From contig JAJEDY010000022.1 in NCBI GenBank assembly GCA_022821275.1, forward strand, positions 1-59,834: a DNA stretch of 59,834 nucleotides, written 5' to 3'. The number at the start of each line of letters is the position of its first letter. The first letter of the stretch is position 1. This document shows, piece after piece, positions 43,688 through 52,237 of this stretch. The position numbers and the translations under genes were made by a program. This DNA is from Candidatus Latescibacterota bacterium (GTDB lineage: Bacteria; Latescibacterota; UBA2968). The notes below the pieces were generated by a model that did not search any database, had not been told where the DNA came from, and worked only from the letters and a program-made list of their open reading frames with translations.

Positions 43688-43864
43688 GATGCGTTCCTTT
43701 CGTGAGCAATGGTGAGTTGCATATAAACTATGAGGAATATCCCAAATTCGCAACCCGTTTTCCAAATTGTTAAAAAAAGAACCGGTTCAAAAGCGAAGCC
43801 ACGCAGAACTTACCCCACGCAGTATTCGCATATCAAACCGGCTTTCAACCGTTTTATCACCTGT

Positions 43865-44737
43865 TCAGACGCCGATCTCGCGCAAAAAAGACGGACTCAG
43901 CGTACCGCGTGCCACCTCTGCCACAGGTCCCGCCATTGTCAGATTAAACGCATCATCCACATCGATCATCAACGTGCCTCCAGGAGCTTCCACTGTCACC
44001 GGTGATGCCACCAGTCCCAAACGCACCGCAGCACTTGCCGCAGCGCATGACGAAGACCCCGACGCCTGCGTTTCGCCTGCGCCGCGTTCCCAGATCAAAA
44101 TGAAAATTTTCTGGTCGCCTGTGGGCACGACCAACTGCACATTGGTTCGCCTCGGAAAAAGCTCATGGTTCTCCAATTCAGGTCCCAGGCGCAACAAATC
44201 GTCGCGCGACCACGCCTCGCCCCTGGGCTTAAACACCACACAATGGGGATTGCCCACGCTCACACCCGTAAATACCATATCCTCGCCAGCAGCGGTAATC
44301 TGCTGTTCGATCAGTTCCTTCACCTCAAGAGAACAGGGCAGGGCCCCTGGTTCAAACGTCGCCTGTCCCATCTCCACAGTCGCCGCACTCGCATCGCCCC
44401 ATTCGTCGATATGCAAATCAATATGAACCAGTCCCCCCGGCGTATCGACCGAGAATGAGGTTTTATCTACCTTACCAGTAGCATGCAAATACCGCGCAAA
44501 AATCCTCAGTCCATTGCCCGATTTCTCCGCCTCACTGCCATCAGGATTCCATATCCGCAACCCAAAATCCGCGCGGTCAGACGCTTCCAATGTCAAAATA
44601 CCATCACTCCCCACTCCCCAATTGCGATCACAGATTTTCTCAATGCGCTCTGGCGTCAATTCAAATGTCAGTTCTTTTGGATCCATCACCAGATAATCAT
44701 TGCCCAATCCATGACCCTTAAAAAATCCGTTCTCCAT
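43865..44737 (-). CDS. dapF: Diaminopimelate epimerase homologue with both catalytic Cys replaced by Ser
   Basis: A 290-residue protein clearly of the DapF fold: FFKGHGLGNDYLVMD, NWGVGSDGIL, EAEKSGNGLRIFARYL, SVGNPHCVVF and ERGAGETQASGSSSCAAA. Normal DapF uses Cys73 (in CGNG) and a second Cys (in ACGTG) as its acid-base pair. Here the first is Ser73 and the second is Ser226, both exactly at those positions. A nearby Cys231 matches the non-catalytic Cys of the motif. Other DapF-fold proteins with SGNG exist, and some may use serine or work on another amino acid. Whether this enzyme makes meso-diaminopimelate is therefore uncertain. No dap operon partner is adjacent. Confidence 0.85.
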   Translation of the reverse strand: MENGFFKGHGLGNDYLVMDPKELTFELTPERIEKICDRNWGVGSDGILTLEASDRADFGLRIWNPDGSEAEKSGNGLRIFARYLHATGKVDKTSFSVDTPGGLVHIDLHIDEWGDASAATVEMGQATFEPGALPCSLEVKELIEQQITAAGEDMVFTGVSVGNPHCVVFKPRGEAWSRDDLLRLGPELENHELFPRRTNVQLVVPTGDQKIFILIWERGAGETQASGSSSCAAASAAVRLGLVASPVTVEAPGGTLMIDVDDAFNLTMAGPVAEVARGTLSPSFLREIGV

Positions 44738-44764
44738 AATTGCTCCTGTTTTTTATCTAAAACC

Positions 44765-46060
44765 CTAACCAACGATCACCGCGACCCGATGCATCGAATT
44801 ATTGAGATACCCTTTAGGATTCCATACAATGGCGTGCGGTTGGCTAACGCCTTGCGAATCGGTTGCTCTTGCCCAGATCTCGTAATATCCCGCTTTGGGA
44901 AACGCGACCTCCGCCCGCCAATTCTGCCAGGCGTATTCATTCACTGGCTCATCGAGCTTCGTATCAATCCATGTTGCACCAAAATCGATGGACAGTCGAA
45001 CAGAATCGACCTTCCTATCTCCCGCCCAGGCGTGCCCGCGCACTTCCAGAGTCCTCCCAGCCATCTTGTGACCGGTAGCAGGATTCGTAATTAACGACTT
45101 AACCTTCATCGCATGGATGATATCGAAGTCCTTCTCCTCTACCTTTTCCCCGGGCGCTATCATCCGATTGGGTACCCGATAATCCATTCCCGTCATCTTC
45201 GGACCATCGTGAACCCGATCTCGCAACCAGATGCGAGTCAACCATTTCTGCGAGCATGACCCCGACCAACCGGGAATGACCAGACGCAACGGCGCACCAT
45301 TCATGGGATGGATCAGTTTACCGTTCTGAGCAAACGCAATGAGATTGTGCTCATCCATCGCCTTCTCAATCGGCACCCCGCGCGAGAGAGGAAGCCGTCC
45401 ATCCTCACCAGAAACGTGGGTATCGGCACTCACATGTGCGGTATAGACCACATTGTCTTTCACTCCAGCAGCCTTGAGAACATCGGATAGGCGAACTCCG
45501 GTCCACTCCGAGCAGGCCACAGCGCCATAGGTCCATTGGCTACCGTCCGCAGGAGGCTCGAAGAAGGCGCGTCCATTGCCGCCGCACTCCAATGTCAGCG
45601 CTCTGGTCACAACCTCAAATCGCTGTTTGAGGTCGTCAATGCTGAGTGTCATGGGATTATCCACCAGACCATCGATCGTCAGCATCCAGCCCACTGCATC
45701 CGTATTCTCCGGCAGAATGCCATTGTTGCGGATAAAATGCCTCTCCGTCGGAGTGATCGCGTCATCGAGCAAGTGCGGTGGCGTTTCCGCATTCAATGGC
45801 CGCTCATTGAGCACGGTCAAGCCATCCTTGCCCTGAATCATATCCTCCGCAGCGAGCGCGACAGGAATAAAATGAGCCGGGATATTTCGATGAAATGGGA
45901 TCGCCGCCCCGACCATTGCCCCCATCATCGCCAGCCCGGCCTTCTTCAAAAATCCCCGCCTGTCGGGATGCGTCTCCCGGCCAAATAATAAGTAATCGGC
46001 CTCATCGGGATCGCTCTGATAAAGTTCGAATAAACCTTGTTCTTTAGTGTTTTTGTTCAT
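44765..46060 (-). CDS. Sulfite-oxidase-type molybdopterin oxidoreductase, Tat-exported
   Basis: A 431-residue molybdoenzyme. Residues 34-60 are a Tat signal ([23 protein letters not shown]). The Mo-ligand Cys lies in [16 protein letters not shown] near residue 158. [39 protein letters not shown] and the C-terminal dimer domain ([29 protein letters not shown]) follow. It would oxidise sulfite or a similar substrate in the periplasm with a cytochrome as acceptor; no cytochrome gene is adjacent. The ATG overlaps the stop of the HigA-type gene (46057-46060), so translation may be coupled to an antitoxin gene. Confidence 0.92.
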   Translation of the reverse strand: MNKNTKEQGLFELYQSDPDEADYLLFGRETHPDRRGFLKKAGLAMMGAMVGAAIPFHRNIPAHFIPVALAAEDMIQGKDGLTVLNERPLNAETPPHLLDDAITPTERHFIRNNGILPENTDAVGWMLTIDGLVDNPMTLSIDDLKQRFEVVTRALTLECGGNGRAFFEPPADGSQWTYGAVACSEWTGVRLSDVLKAAGVKDNVVYTAHVSADTHVSGEDGRLPLSRGVPIEKAMDEHNLIAFAQNGKLIHPMNGAPLRLVIPGWSGSCSQKWLTRIWLRDRVHDGPKMTGMDYRVPNRMIAPGEKVEEKDFDIIHAMKVKSLITNPATGHKMAGRTLEVRGHAWAGDRKVDSVRLSIDFGATWIDTKLDEPVNEYAWQNWRAEVAFPKAGYYEIWARATDSQGVSQPHAIVWNPKGYLNNSMHRVAVIVG

Positions 46061-46323
46061 TGTCGCTCTCTCCTACGCACCTGCACCAGATTATAAGCGG
46101 TCTGACGCCGTAGCCAGAACTCGGCGTTGAACCATCCCGCCTTCTCCAACCGAATAGCCATCTCCGGAGAAATAGCCGCGTGACCATTCAGTACGCGTGA
46201 AAGCGCGTGACGGGCTACACCCAACACCTTCGCAGCCTCAGTAATATTCAGATCGAGAGGTTCCAGACAGTTCTCTTTAATGCTGAGGCCGGGGTGTGAT
46301 GGATTCTTCATAGCCATCGACAT
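46057..46323 (-). CDS. HigA-type XRE antitoxin
   Basis: An 88-residue protein with the HigA/VapI helix-turn-helix ([42 protein letters not shown]) and the C-terminal [18 protein letters not shown]. The N-terminal [17 protein letters not shown] is typical. HigB toxin normally precedes HigA, but here the next gene upstream is another antitoxin (UPF0175-like). It is probably a solitary HigA or a regulator. Its stop overlaps the molybdoenzyme start by four bases. Confidence 0.88.
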   Translation of the reverse strand: MSMAMKNPSHPGLSIKENCLEPLDLNITEAAKVLGVARHALSRVLNGHAAISPEMAIRLEKAGWFNAEFWLRRQTAYNLVQVRRRERQ

Positions 46324-46347
46324 CTCTGATCGCCCTTCAATGGATAT

Positions 46348-46671
46348 TTACTGTCGGTTCAGGCTTTTCTGGATGGTTCCCAGATCCCGGTTGAGATCTT
46401 CGAGATCGTATTGCGCTGGCACTTTTCTGACACGGGCATAGTCCATCATCTCCCACAAGGAAACACCAGCATCGCGAGCAGCTCGTGCAAGTGTGAGCTT
46501 TCCATCCCCGTATAGACGAGCGTAATGCTCCAGCTTCCATTGCTGGATCGCTTTTGACAACAGCCGCCTCACAGTGGTTGAACGATCAGACTGCTCGACA
46601 TCCTCGATGAGTTCCAATTCACGCACTAAATCCAGGGGGAGCCTGGTGCCTACCATACGTTCTTTTTTCAT
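46348..46671 (-). CDS. Ribbon-helix-helix plus UPF0175 antitoxin
   Basis: A 107-residue antitoxin read from the ATG at 46671 (MKKERMVGTRLPLDLVRELELIEDVEQSDRSTTVRRLLSKAI: ribbon-helix-helix). A UPF0175-type helix-turn-helix follows (YGDGKLTLARAARDAGVSLWEMMDYARVR). Its start overlaps the toxin stop by four bases (46668-46671). The toxin therefore comes first, the reverse of the pair at 24591-25407. Confidence 0.88.
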   Translation of the reverse strand: MKKERMVGTRLPLDLVRELELIEDVEQSDRSTTVRRLLSKAIQQWKLEHYARLYGDGKLTLARAARDAGVSLWEMMDYARVRKVPAQYDLEDLNRDLGTIQKSLNRQ

Positions 46672-47183
46672 AGCTTCGCCTCCCGTGCAAGTCTCAATAC
46701 TTCCGATACAACAGCTGGAGAGATCCACAAGATCTGACTGAGATCTCGAAGCAGGACCTCCAATTCTCCCAAGTTAAGATGCTGTAGCAAGTACGCTTCC
46801 AATAATGTACCGGCAGTGCCCAGGTATTCTACCCCGACAGCCTCAGCTGCACTGCGGGCCTCCTTATCGTCAACGATTAGCCGCAAGTCACGAATACTCG
46901 CCAGTGCGATGGATTCAGATTCTCCTTGATCCAGCCGGGAGCGCCTCGTCAGACGTTGCATCAGGTTGCGCTCCTCAGGGGTCAAATGAACCGTTTGTAA
47001 CCAATCGTCTTCCAAGGCGGCCTCAATCTGCTCTACACCCAGGGCATGTATAGCTCTGCCAGCATCAATTGTTTCCGCCTTCACGATAGGTCCGGTCAGA
47101 ACCTTACCATAGAGGTCATTCAAGAGCCGCAAACGCTGGAGCTTGGCGAGGACTATCAATGGGGAAGCGTCGGCTACAATCAC
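46668..47183 (-). CDS. DUF3368 PIN-type toxin
   Basis: A 171-residue PIN-like RNase. Acidic residues: Asp in IVADASPLIVLAKL, Glu in DQGESESIALA, and paired Asp in LIVDDKEARSAAEA, followed by the LGTAGTLLEAYL block typical of DUF3368. It is coupled to the UPF0175 antitoxin by a 4-base overlap. All motifs look intact. Confidence 0.9.
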   Translation of the reverse strand: MIVADASPLIVLAKLQRLRLLNDLYGKVLTGPIVKAETIDAGRAIHALGVEQIEAALEDDWLQTVHLTPEERNLMQRLTRRSRLDQGESESIALASIRDLRLIVDDKEARSAAEAVGVEYLGTAGTLLEAYLLQHLNLGELEVLLRDLSQILWISPAVVSEVLRLAREAKL

Positions 47184-47395
47184 TTGATCTCCTTACATAC
47201 CATGCCATCATTACAGTTTTAAGTTAACAAAATCAACAAATGTTTTCAAGGCCAATCTCCAACACAAACCGTTATATATGATTCAGGAGAAAGAGCGCGT
47301 AATCACCCACTTCATGGTCGTGCTCACCATCAAAACATATCATATTGGCAAAAATATAATAAATGATTACTTTTCTAAGTACCAAAGGAGAAACA
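47184..47395. other. Intergenic region upstream of the chimeric HTH gene
   Basis: A+T-rich stretch with divergent genes on both sides. TATAAT occurs at about 47355, about 40 bases before the ATG at 47396, and is a possible -10 box; no good -35 box is seen. No small gene found. Confidence 0.4.
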
Positions 47396-47596
47396 ATGGC
47401 TGATGAAAATTACATTGCCGCGAATATCGCCCGGCTACGGCTGAATCAGCAGTTGACCCAGGAGGAATTCGCTCGAAGAGCAGGCCTCGTACGGCAAGCA
47501 CTTGAGATGGAGTACATATCACTCGGGCGTGCCGCCGAGATTCTGGGACTAAGTCGCGAGGAAATGAGAAGGTATTTGCGTGAGTGGGCGAGGTAA
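47396..47596 (+). CDS. Chimeric small HTH protein
   Basis: A 66-residue protein: MADENYIAANIARLRLNQQLTQEEFARRAGL is the first half of an XRE-type helix-turn-helix. It then switches to VRQALEMEYISLGRAAEILGLSREEMRRYLREWAR, which is the C-terminal pattern of UPF0175 or XRE-ImmA proteins. The XRE domain lacks its recognition part and later helices, so an internal deletion has probably joined two halves. AAAGGAG precedes the ATG. It may be a truncated antitoxin or repressor remnant; an activity is unproven. Confidence 0.6.
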   Translation: MADENYIAANIARLRLNQQLTQEEFARRAGLVRQALEMEYISLGRAAEILGLSREEMRRYLREWAR

Positions 47597-47609
47597 ATGG
47601 GGGTGACCG

Positions 47610-48286
47610 TTATTTCATCACCCCAAACAGTGCGAAGGAAAAATTTGGTGCGGGATCGACAAGGTCGCTTCTATCCTTTAGATAACGGCGTTTTTGCTCC
47701 TCAGACGGAATAGTCTCTATCTCCACAAAGCCAATGCGCGACATCTCGTCATTCAATTCCTCGGGCGTAAACACGGACAACATCGGCTCCCCGCGGCGAG
47801 CCACGAATCGGTCCAACCTGTCGGCGAAAGGCAAGCTCTCTTCGGGAATGAGATGCCTGGCGAGCTTATAATCGAAAACAATGCGGCTGCCCGGCGCGGC
47901 AACATCTGTAACGCGACCAAGCGTCTCTCGTATCGCATCCTTTGTGAGGTAATAAGTCGTCCCCAACCATGAAAAAAAGGCAGGCTTCTGTGGATCGAAA
48001 CCAGCCCGGATAAGCGCCTCGTTCAGTTGATCGGTCTCAAAATCAATGGGAACAAATACCAGATTGGACGGAACAAATGGAACACCTTGTGAACAACGAA
48101 CCGACCAAGCAGTCTGTTCTTAGCGATCACACGCCAGATAAACGGCACCATGTCAACCGCATAATCGTCGGCAAAAACTGGGGATTTGCTCTGCTGTTGA
48201 TGATACGCACGTACACTTGCTGCGAGTGCCGCCGTCTTGCTCGTCCTGTGCTTGTGTGCAGATATTCCAGATTGAGGTGAAGACAT
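47610..48286 (-). pseudogene. SAM-dependent methyltransferase (TIGR00027 type), internally deleted
   Basis: Two parts of one gene in different frames. The 5' part (48286 to about 48066) reads HRTSKTAALAASVRAYHQQQ, DDYAVDMVPFIWRVIAKNRLLGRFVVHKVF. The 3' part (about 48060 to 47610) reads NLVFVPIDFETDQLNEALIRAGF, AFFSWLGTTYYLTKDAI and CTP-type FTPEELNDEMSRIGF. In full-length relatives about 80 residues separate the two, including the SAM-binding GAGLDTRA motif. Here they meet near 48060-48066 with a frame change. A deletion has removed the SAM site, so this is a pseudogene. Confidence 0.82.
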
Positions 48287-48287
48287 A

Positions 48288-49259
48288 CTAATCCTTCCAA
48301 ACCATCACCACAGCCATAGCTTCATCAAGGCGCGAGTACAACAGATCAAATGCGTCTGCGGCATCATCGCAATCAAAACGGTGGGTCACCATTGTCCGGG
48401 TCTGGATCTTATCTTCCATCAACAATTGGATCGCCGTATCCGATCCCTGTGGCCGGTACGCGCTATCCAGATATCCCCCAATCAGGCGTTTGCCCTGAAT
48501 TTTTGACGAATCCAGAGGCAACGGCTCGCCCTCATACAATCCCACAACCTGCAACAACCCACCCCCCCGCACCATATCTTGCGCCTGTGCAAACGCCTGT
48601 GTGCCCGCACGTCCGCCCACCGCTTCAACCACAACATCTGCACCCCGATCATCAGTAAGCACTTTCACCGCTGCAATCGGATCGGTCTCGCCCGCATTCA
48701 CCACATCATTAGCACCCAACTGTTCCGCCAAATCACAACGCAGGGACAACGCATCGACCGCGATCACGCGACAATCGTGCAAATGCCGCGCAACCTGCAT
48801 ACAGCAACTCCCCACCAGCCCCTGCCCCAAAATCACCATCGTATCGTTTGGACCAGCCCCTGTATCCCGCATCCACAGCACCGAACTCGTAGTCAGGGGC
48901 CAAAAAGTCGCCGCTTCGGATGTAACCGCATCGGGCAGCGAAACCACGGATGGTTTATGGCGCGAATTGACGACCTCAACAGCTACATACTCGGCGTGCG
49001 GTGCCAGAGCCGCCACCCGTTCCCCCATCGAAAAGTCCTCGACCTGCGCGCCCACCTGCACAATCGTACCAGCGAGCGAATACCCCATAATCTGGTGATC
49101 AATCGCTTCTTTTCGCACATACCGCCGCCAGATCTCAGATCCCCTGCTAATCAGCGTGCGTTCTGTTCTGATAAGCACCTCTGTCTGCCGAATTTCCGGC
49201 AAAGGCACATCTTCAATCTCGACCTGATAGGCGCCTTCGGGTTTAATCACGCGCTTCAT
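48288..49259 (-). CDS. Zinc-type alcohol dehydrogenase-like (MDR) oxidoreductase
   Basis: A 323-residue medium-chain dehydrogenase/reductase. N-terminal GroES-like fold (LISRGSEIWRRYV, MGYSLAGTIVQVGAQV), cofactor-binding Rossmann part with VILGQGLVGSCCMQVARHL, and ADVVVEAVGGRAGTQAFAQA. The structural-zinc Cys cluster is absent and catalytic zinc ligands are not conserved, as in the sorbitol-dehydrogenase-like or BchC-type members. Substrate unknown. It lies two bases from the methyltransferase pseudogene. Confidence 0.86.
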   Translation of the reverse strand: MKRVIKPEGAYQVEIEDVPLPEIRQTEVLIRTERTLISRGSEIWRRYVRKEAIDHQIMGYSLAGTIVQVGAQVEDFSMGERVAALAPHAEYVAVEVVNSRHKPSVVSLPDAVTSEAATFWPLTTSSVLWMRDTGAGPNDTMVILGQGLVGSCCMQVARHLHDCRVIAVDALSLRCDLAEQLGANDVVNAGETDPIAAVKVLTDDRGADVVVEAVGGRAGTQAFAQAQDMVRGGGLLQVVGLYEGEPLPLDSSKIQGKRLIGGYLDSAYRPQGSDTAIQLLMEDKIQTRTMVTHRFDCDDAADAFDLLYSRLDEAMAVVMVWKD

Positions 49260-49312
49260 GAAACACCCCCTGGTAGTCAGCAGTTAATCCGCCCACCCCC
49301 CCAGCCCCCACC

Positions 49313-51238
49313 TTATCTCATCACCCAATCGTACATCTCTCCAGCGCGTTCGACAGCGCGATCTACATCTTCTCGCAACATCAACCGCTCCTCCACCAAT
49401 TTTTGAGCCGCTTGCGCCATACATTCCAGATACGCTTCGCGGCTACCATAGCGCTGGGCAATCGACAGTCGCGAATCACCCTCGCGATCATCCTCATCGC
49501 GCGCAAATGGCACCCACATCCCATCGAGACCAACGAGCGCATCGGTTGCGCCGCGTTGTCGATACCGCCATCCCGTAAACGTCCCCAAAGGCGCAACCAC
49601 CTCTGGCATGCGAATACCCGCGATTTCATTGCCATCTTCATCGACCTGGGGCACGCGCACCCCAAAAGGACGCCCTTTTTCAGGCGGCTCGCAATCGATG
49701 ATCCCCTCATGCCATCTATTTCCCCAATTCAGCCGCAAAGGCCGCCGCATGCGAACGGGACTTTTCAAATCTGGAATCGCGGGAAATTTCAAATCGTCCG
49801 CATCCACCAGAGAACCATCCGCAATACGACCATACCTGCTCTCAGGTGGCGCAACGCCCTCGCGCACCCAGCGGTCTAACGCAATGAGAAGCGCGCGCTC
49901 TGCATAGCGAAAATTCACGGGATTTGGCGGCACTGTTTGACGCGGTTTTTTGGGCACATCACCCGGACCGTGTTTTGTACTTGCAAAATGATAAACGCGA
50001 ACCAAAGGATGAACCTCGACATCCTCTTGTCCGTTTACATCTGTGTGAACCAAAGACGCGCTGCGATTCCAGTATTCAGTTGACGTATTGGTATAAAAAA
50101 TGTGAGGCGTCACCCCCTCGGCGTCACAGCGATCCAGCAAACCACCCTTCTCCCCAGTTTCGGGATCTATCTGCGACAAATCTGTAAACGGAAACCACTC
50201 CGTGGGATACAACGCATCAAAATGCGCGCTGGCATGCCGCGAAGGCTGTGCAAACCGATGGTTAAACGATCCTCGCGCGCCGCCTGCAACATTGGCAAAA
50301 ACCCCATCGAAAACCTTTCGACCAGCCTCATCTCCATTAAAGCCCTCATACAACATGTGCCGCAAAAAACGTCCGCTTTGCGACGACCCAAAAGCATAAG
50401 CCCGCTCAATCGCATTGCCCAGTGGATTGCCATGTATCCCGTGTTTCAAAAACGATATAAAATCTCGGGTCGCGGCAAAACCCGTTCCCATCACATTTGG
50501 ATTTTTGCCCGTATAAACCAGATTGTAAATGCGCCCCGGTTCAAATCCCTGCGGAAATCGGATCGCGGCACGCCCATCTTTCAACCGATCAAACGACCAC
50601 TGATCGCGCCCAATTTCTTCGGCTTCATCATAAGGATATGCCCGCACAGTGAGCACCGCATCGCCATCTTCCACAGGTTCATAGGGATCGTGATAGCGAC
50701 TCCCCAGAGAATGCAAATCCGTCTTTGCATCAACGACAATCTCACACGACACGGGACCGGTAACATCGACCACGGGCGCGTCCAGCGTCATCAAATTGGT
50801 AGCACCCTCTGCTTCAGGCGGCACATCGGCCTGCCAACCACACGCAGCAATCGTATAACCCTGCCGCATCAAAAAGCCATCGCCAAAATTTGCGGCAGTC
50901 TCTGGCATATTCGACCCAGTTGCCAGATTAAACATGGGCAAAATATTTTTGCGCCCGCGATTGACCACATTGTAAAACACCGTGCCATTACCCCGCGCGA
51001 CATCAACTGGCTTGAGCAAATGCACATCCGCTCGAAAAATCACCCGCCCATTCTCATCAACGGGCGCGAGATTTAAATCGACAATCGCCTCGTTTTGTTT
51101 GTGGCCAGGATCAAGCGCGAACCACGCATTGCCACACAGCGCTTCATAAGCCCCCACAGCGCCGTATAATTTGCCATTGAGCACAATTTTCCGAGACGTA
51201 ATTTCCAATTGCGTAAGCACACCCGCTCCAATTCTCAA
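49313..51238 (-). CDS. Alpha/beta hydrolase domain protein (Abhydrolase_10 type)
   Basis: A 641-residue hydrolase-like protein. The nucleophile elbow is AFGSSQSGRFLRH near residue 270. The long N-terminal beta-rich part (VNRGRKNILPMFNLATGSNMPE, MRQGYTIAACGWQADVP) and LVYTGKNPNVMGTGFAATRDFISFLKH are characteristic of this family. No signal peptide. It probably acts on esters, lactones or aromatic side chains; the substrate is not known. It begins an array of minus-strand catabolic genes with the PHP and amidohydrolase genes upstream. Confidence 0.85.
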   Translation of the reverse strand: MRIGAGVLTQLEITSRKIVLNGKLYGAVGAYEALCGNAWFALDPGHKQNEAIVDLNLAPVDENGRVIFRADVHLLKPVDVARGNGTVFYNVVNRGRKNILPMFNLATGSNMPETAANFGDGFLMRQGYTIAACGWQADVPPEAEGATNLMTLDAPVVDVTGPVSCEIVVDAKTDLHSLGSRYHDPYEPVEDGDAVLTVRAYPYDEAEEIGRDQWSFDRLKDGRAAIRFPQGFEPGRIYNLVYTGKNPNVMGTGFAATRDFISFLKHGIHGNPLGNAIERAYAFGSSQSGRFLRHMLYEGFNGDEAGRKVFDGVFANVAGGARGSFNHRFAQPSRHASAHFDALYPTEWFPFTDLSQIDPETGEKGGLLDRCDAEGVTPHIFYTNTSTEYWNRSASLVHTDVNGQEDVEVHPLVRVYHFASTKHGPGDVPKKPRQTVPPNPVNFRYAERALLIALDRWVREGVAPPESRYGRIADGSLVDADDLKFPAIPDLKSPVRMRRPLRLNWGNRWHEGIIDCEPPEKGRPFGVRVPQVDEDGNEIAGIRMPEVVAPLGTFTGWRYRQRGATDALVGLDGMWVPFARDEDDREGDSRLSIAQRYGSREAYLECMAQAAQKLVEERLMLREDVDRAVERAGEMYDWVMR

Positions 51239-51276
51239 AAATTCTCTACCAGTTCCGATACATCCATCCCCACGAC

Positions 51277-52212
51277 CTAAAGCGAGGTGAGATCAAAGGG
51301 ATTGGACCACGCCTTGTCGCCATTTGGCGCAATAATCTCAAAACGCACGTGTTTTGATCCGAGTCGCAACACAAAAGTGGCGGTCTCAAACAGCTTACCG
51401 CCCTCGTGGTATTCAGTCCCCCTCGAATCTAACACCGCGGCAATGCGCTGTGCGGGTGAACATTTTATTGTGGCTTCAACCGTGCGACCTTCCCCACTAT
51501 GCAACTGAATATCAAAAATTTGTGGACCCGTTGACGAATAACCCGCGCCAGATTCCAGTGCTTCGACAATGGCTTCGGGTGACCGTTCCCTCACGCGCAC
51601 CATAGTCCAGCCCTGATACGTATCGCGCGCTTCTGAATCAGCCGCATGGGAATCGTCATTGCCCAGGGCAGGGAGCAATTGTCCGGACAAATCCATCCAA
51701 TCGTCCCAGTGCACAGAAGACTCACCCCGTCCAGCGCACCGACATGTCGTATTAAAAACTTCTATCCCCGCCAAACCCGTCAGCGGCATTGTATCGCGCA
51801 AAATATTGATCCCACTCCAGTGCGGATGTGCGAGCCAGATCGAGCCCCCCTGTTTTTTTACTTCATCAATCACATGTTGCGGGGGCATCGCTCGCGCATC
51901 CATATCCTCTGAAATATTGAGTGCCACAAAGTGGTGGCGGTCACCGCCAAAGGGATTATCGGGATGCAATTCAGCACCCTGAATAAGCGTAAAATTTTCC
52001 GGACAGGTCAGTGTTTCGACAAATGTGATATTATTGTGGTCGGACACACACAAATAATCGTACCCATGATTGACATACCCATCCACGCGTTCTTGCGGCG
52101 AGACCCGCCCATCCGAATTTGTCGAATGGCTGTGCAAATTGCCCTTCAGCCACATATAACCATCGCCATCAGATAAAACAAACGGATTTACCAACCCATT
52201 TTCCTCGGACAT
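51277..52212 (-). CDS. PHP-domain phosphoesterase-like protein
   Basis: A 311-residue PHP-domain protein. Metal-binding motifs: KGNLHSHSTNSDGRVSPQE, YLCVSDHNNI, IQGAELHP, SIWLAHPHW and ALGNDDSHAADS. These form the tri-metal site of PHP hydrolases. A C-terminal beta-sandwich (about 240-311) follows. The ATG at 52212 has AGGAG eight bases upstream and replaces the longer frame to 52263, which would overlap the amidohydrolase gene. Substrate unknown; it may be a phosphate ester. Confidence 0.88.
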   Translation of the reverse strand: MSEENGLVNPFVLSDGDGYMWLKGNLHSHSTNSDGRVSPQERVDGYVNHGYDYLCVSDHNNITFVETLTCPENFTLIQGAELHPDNPFGGDRHHFVALNISEDMDARAMPPQHVIDEVKKQGGSIWLAHPHWSGINILRDTMPLTGLAGIEVFNTTCRCAGRGESSVHWDDWMDLSGQLLPALGNDDSHAADSEARDTYQGWTMVRVRERSPEAIVEALESGAGYSSTGPQIFDIQLHSGEGRTVEATIKCSPAQRIAAVLDSRGTEYHEGGKLFETATFVLRLGSKHVRFEIIAPNGDKAWSNPFDLTSL

Positions 52213-52237
52213 ATCAAAACTCCTTTGTGTTATTTTT

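Noticed and set aside
50102-51076. 324-codon plus-strand frame opposite the Abhydrolase_10 gene
   Set aside because: Antisense shadow; the minus-strand frame has family motifs and the plus one does not.
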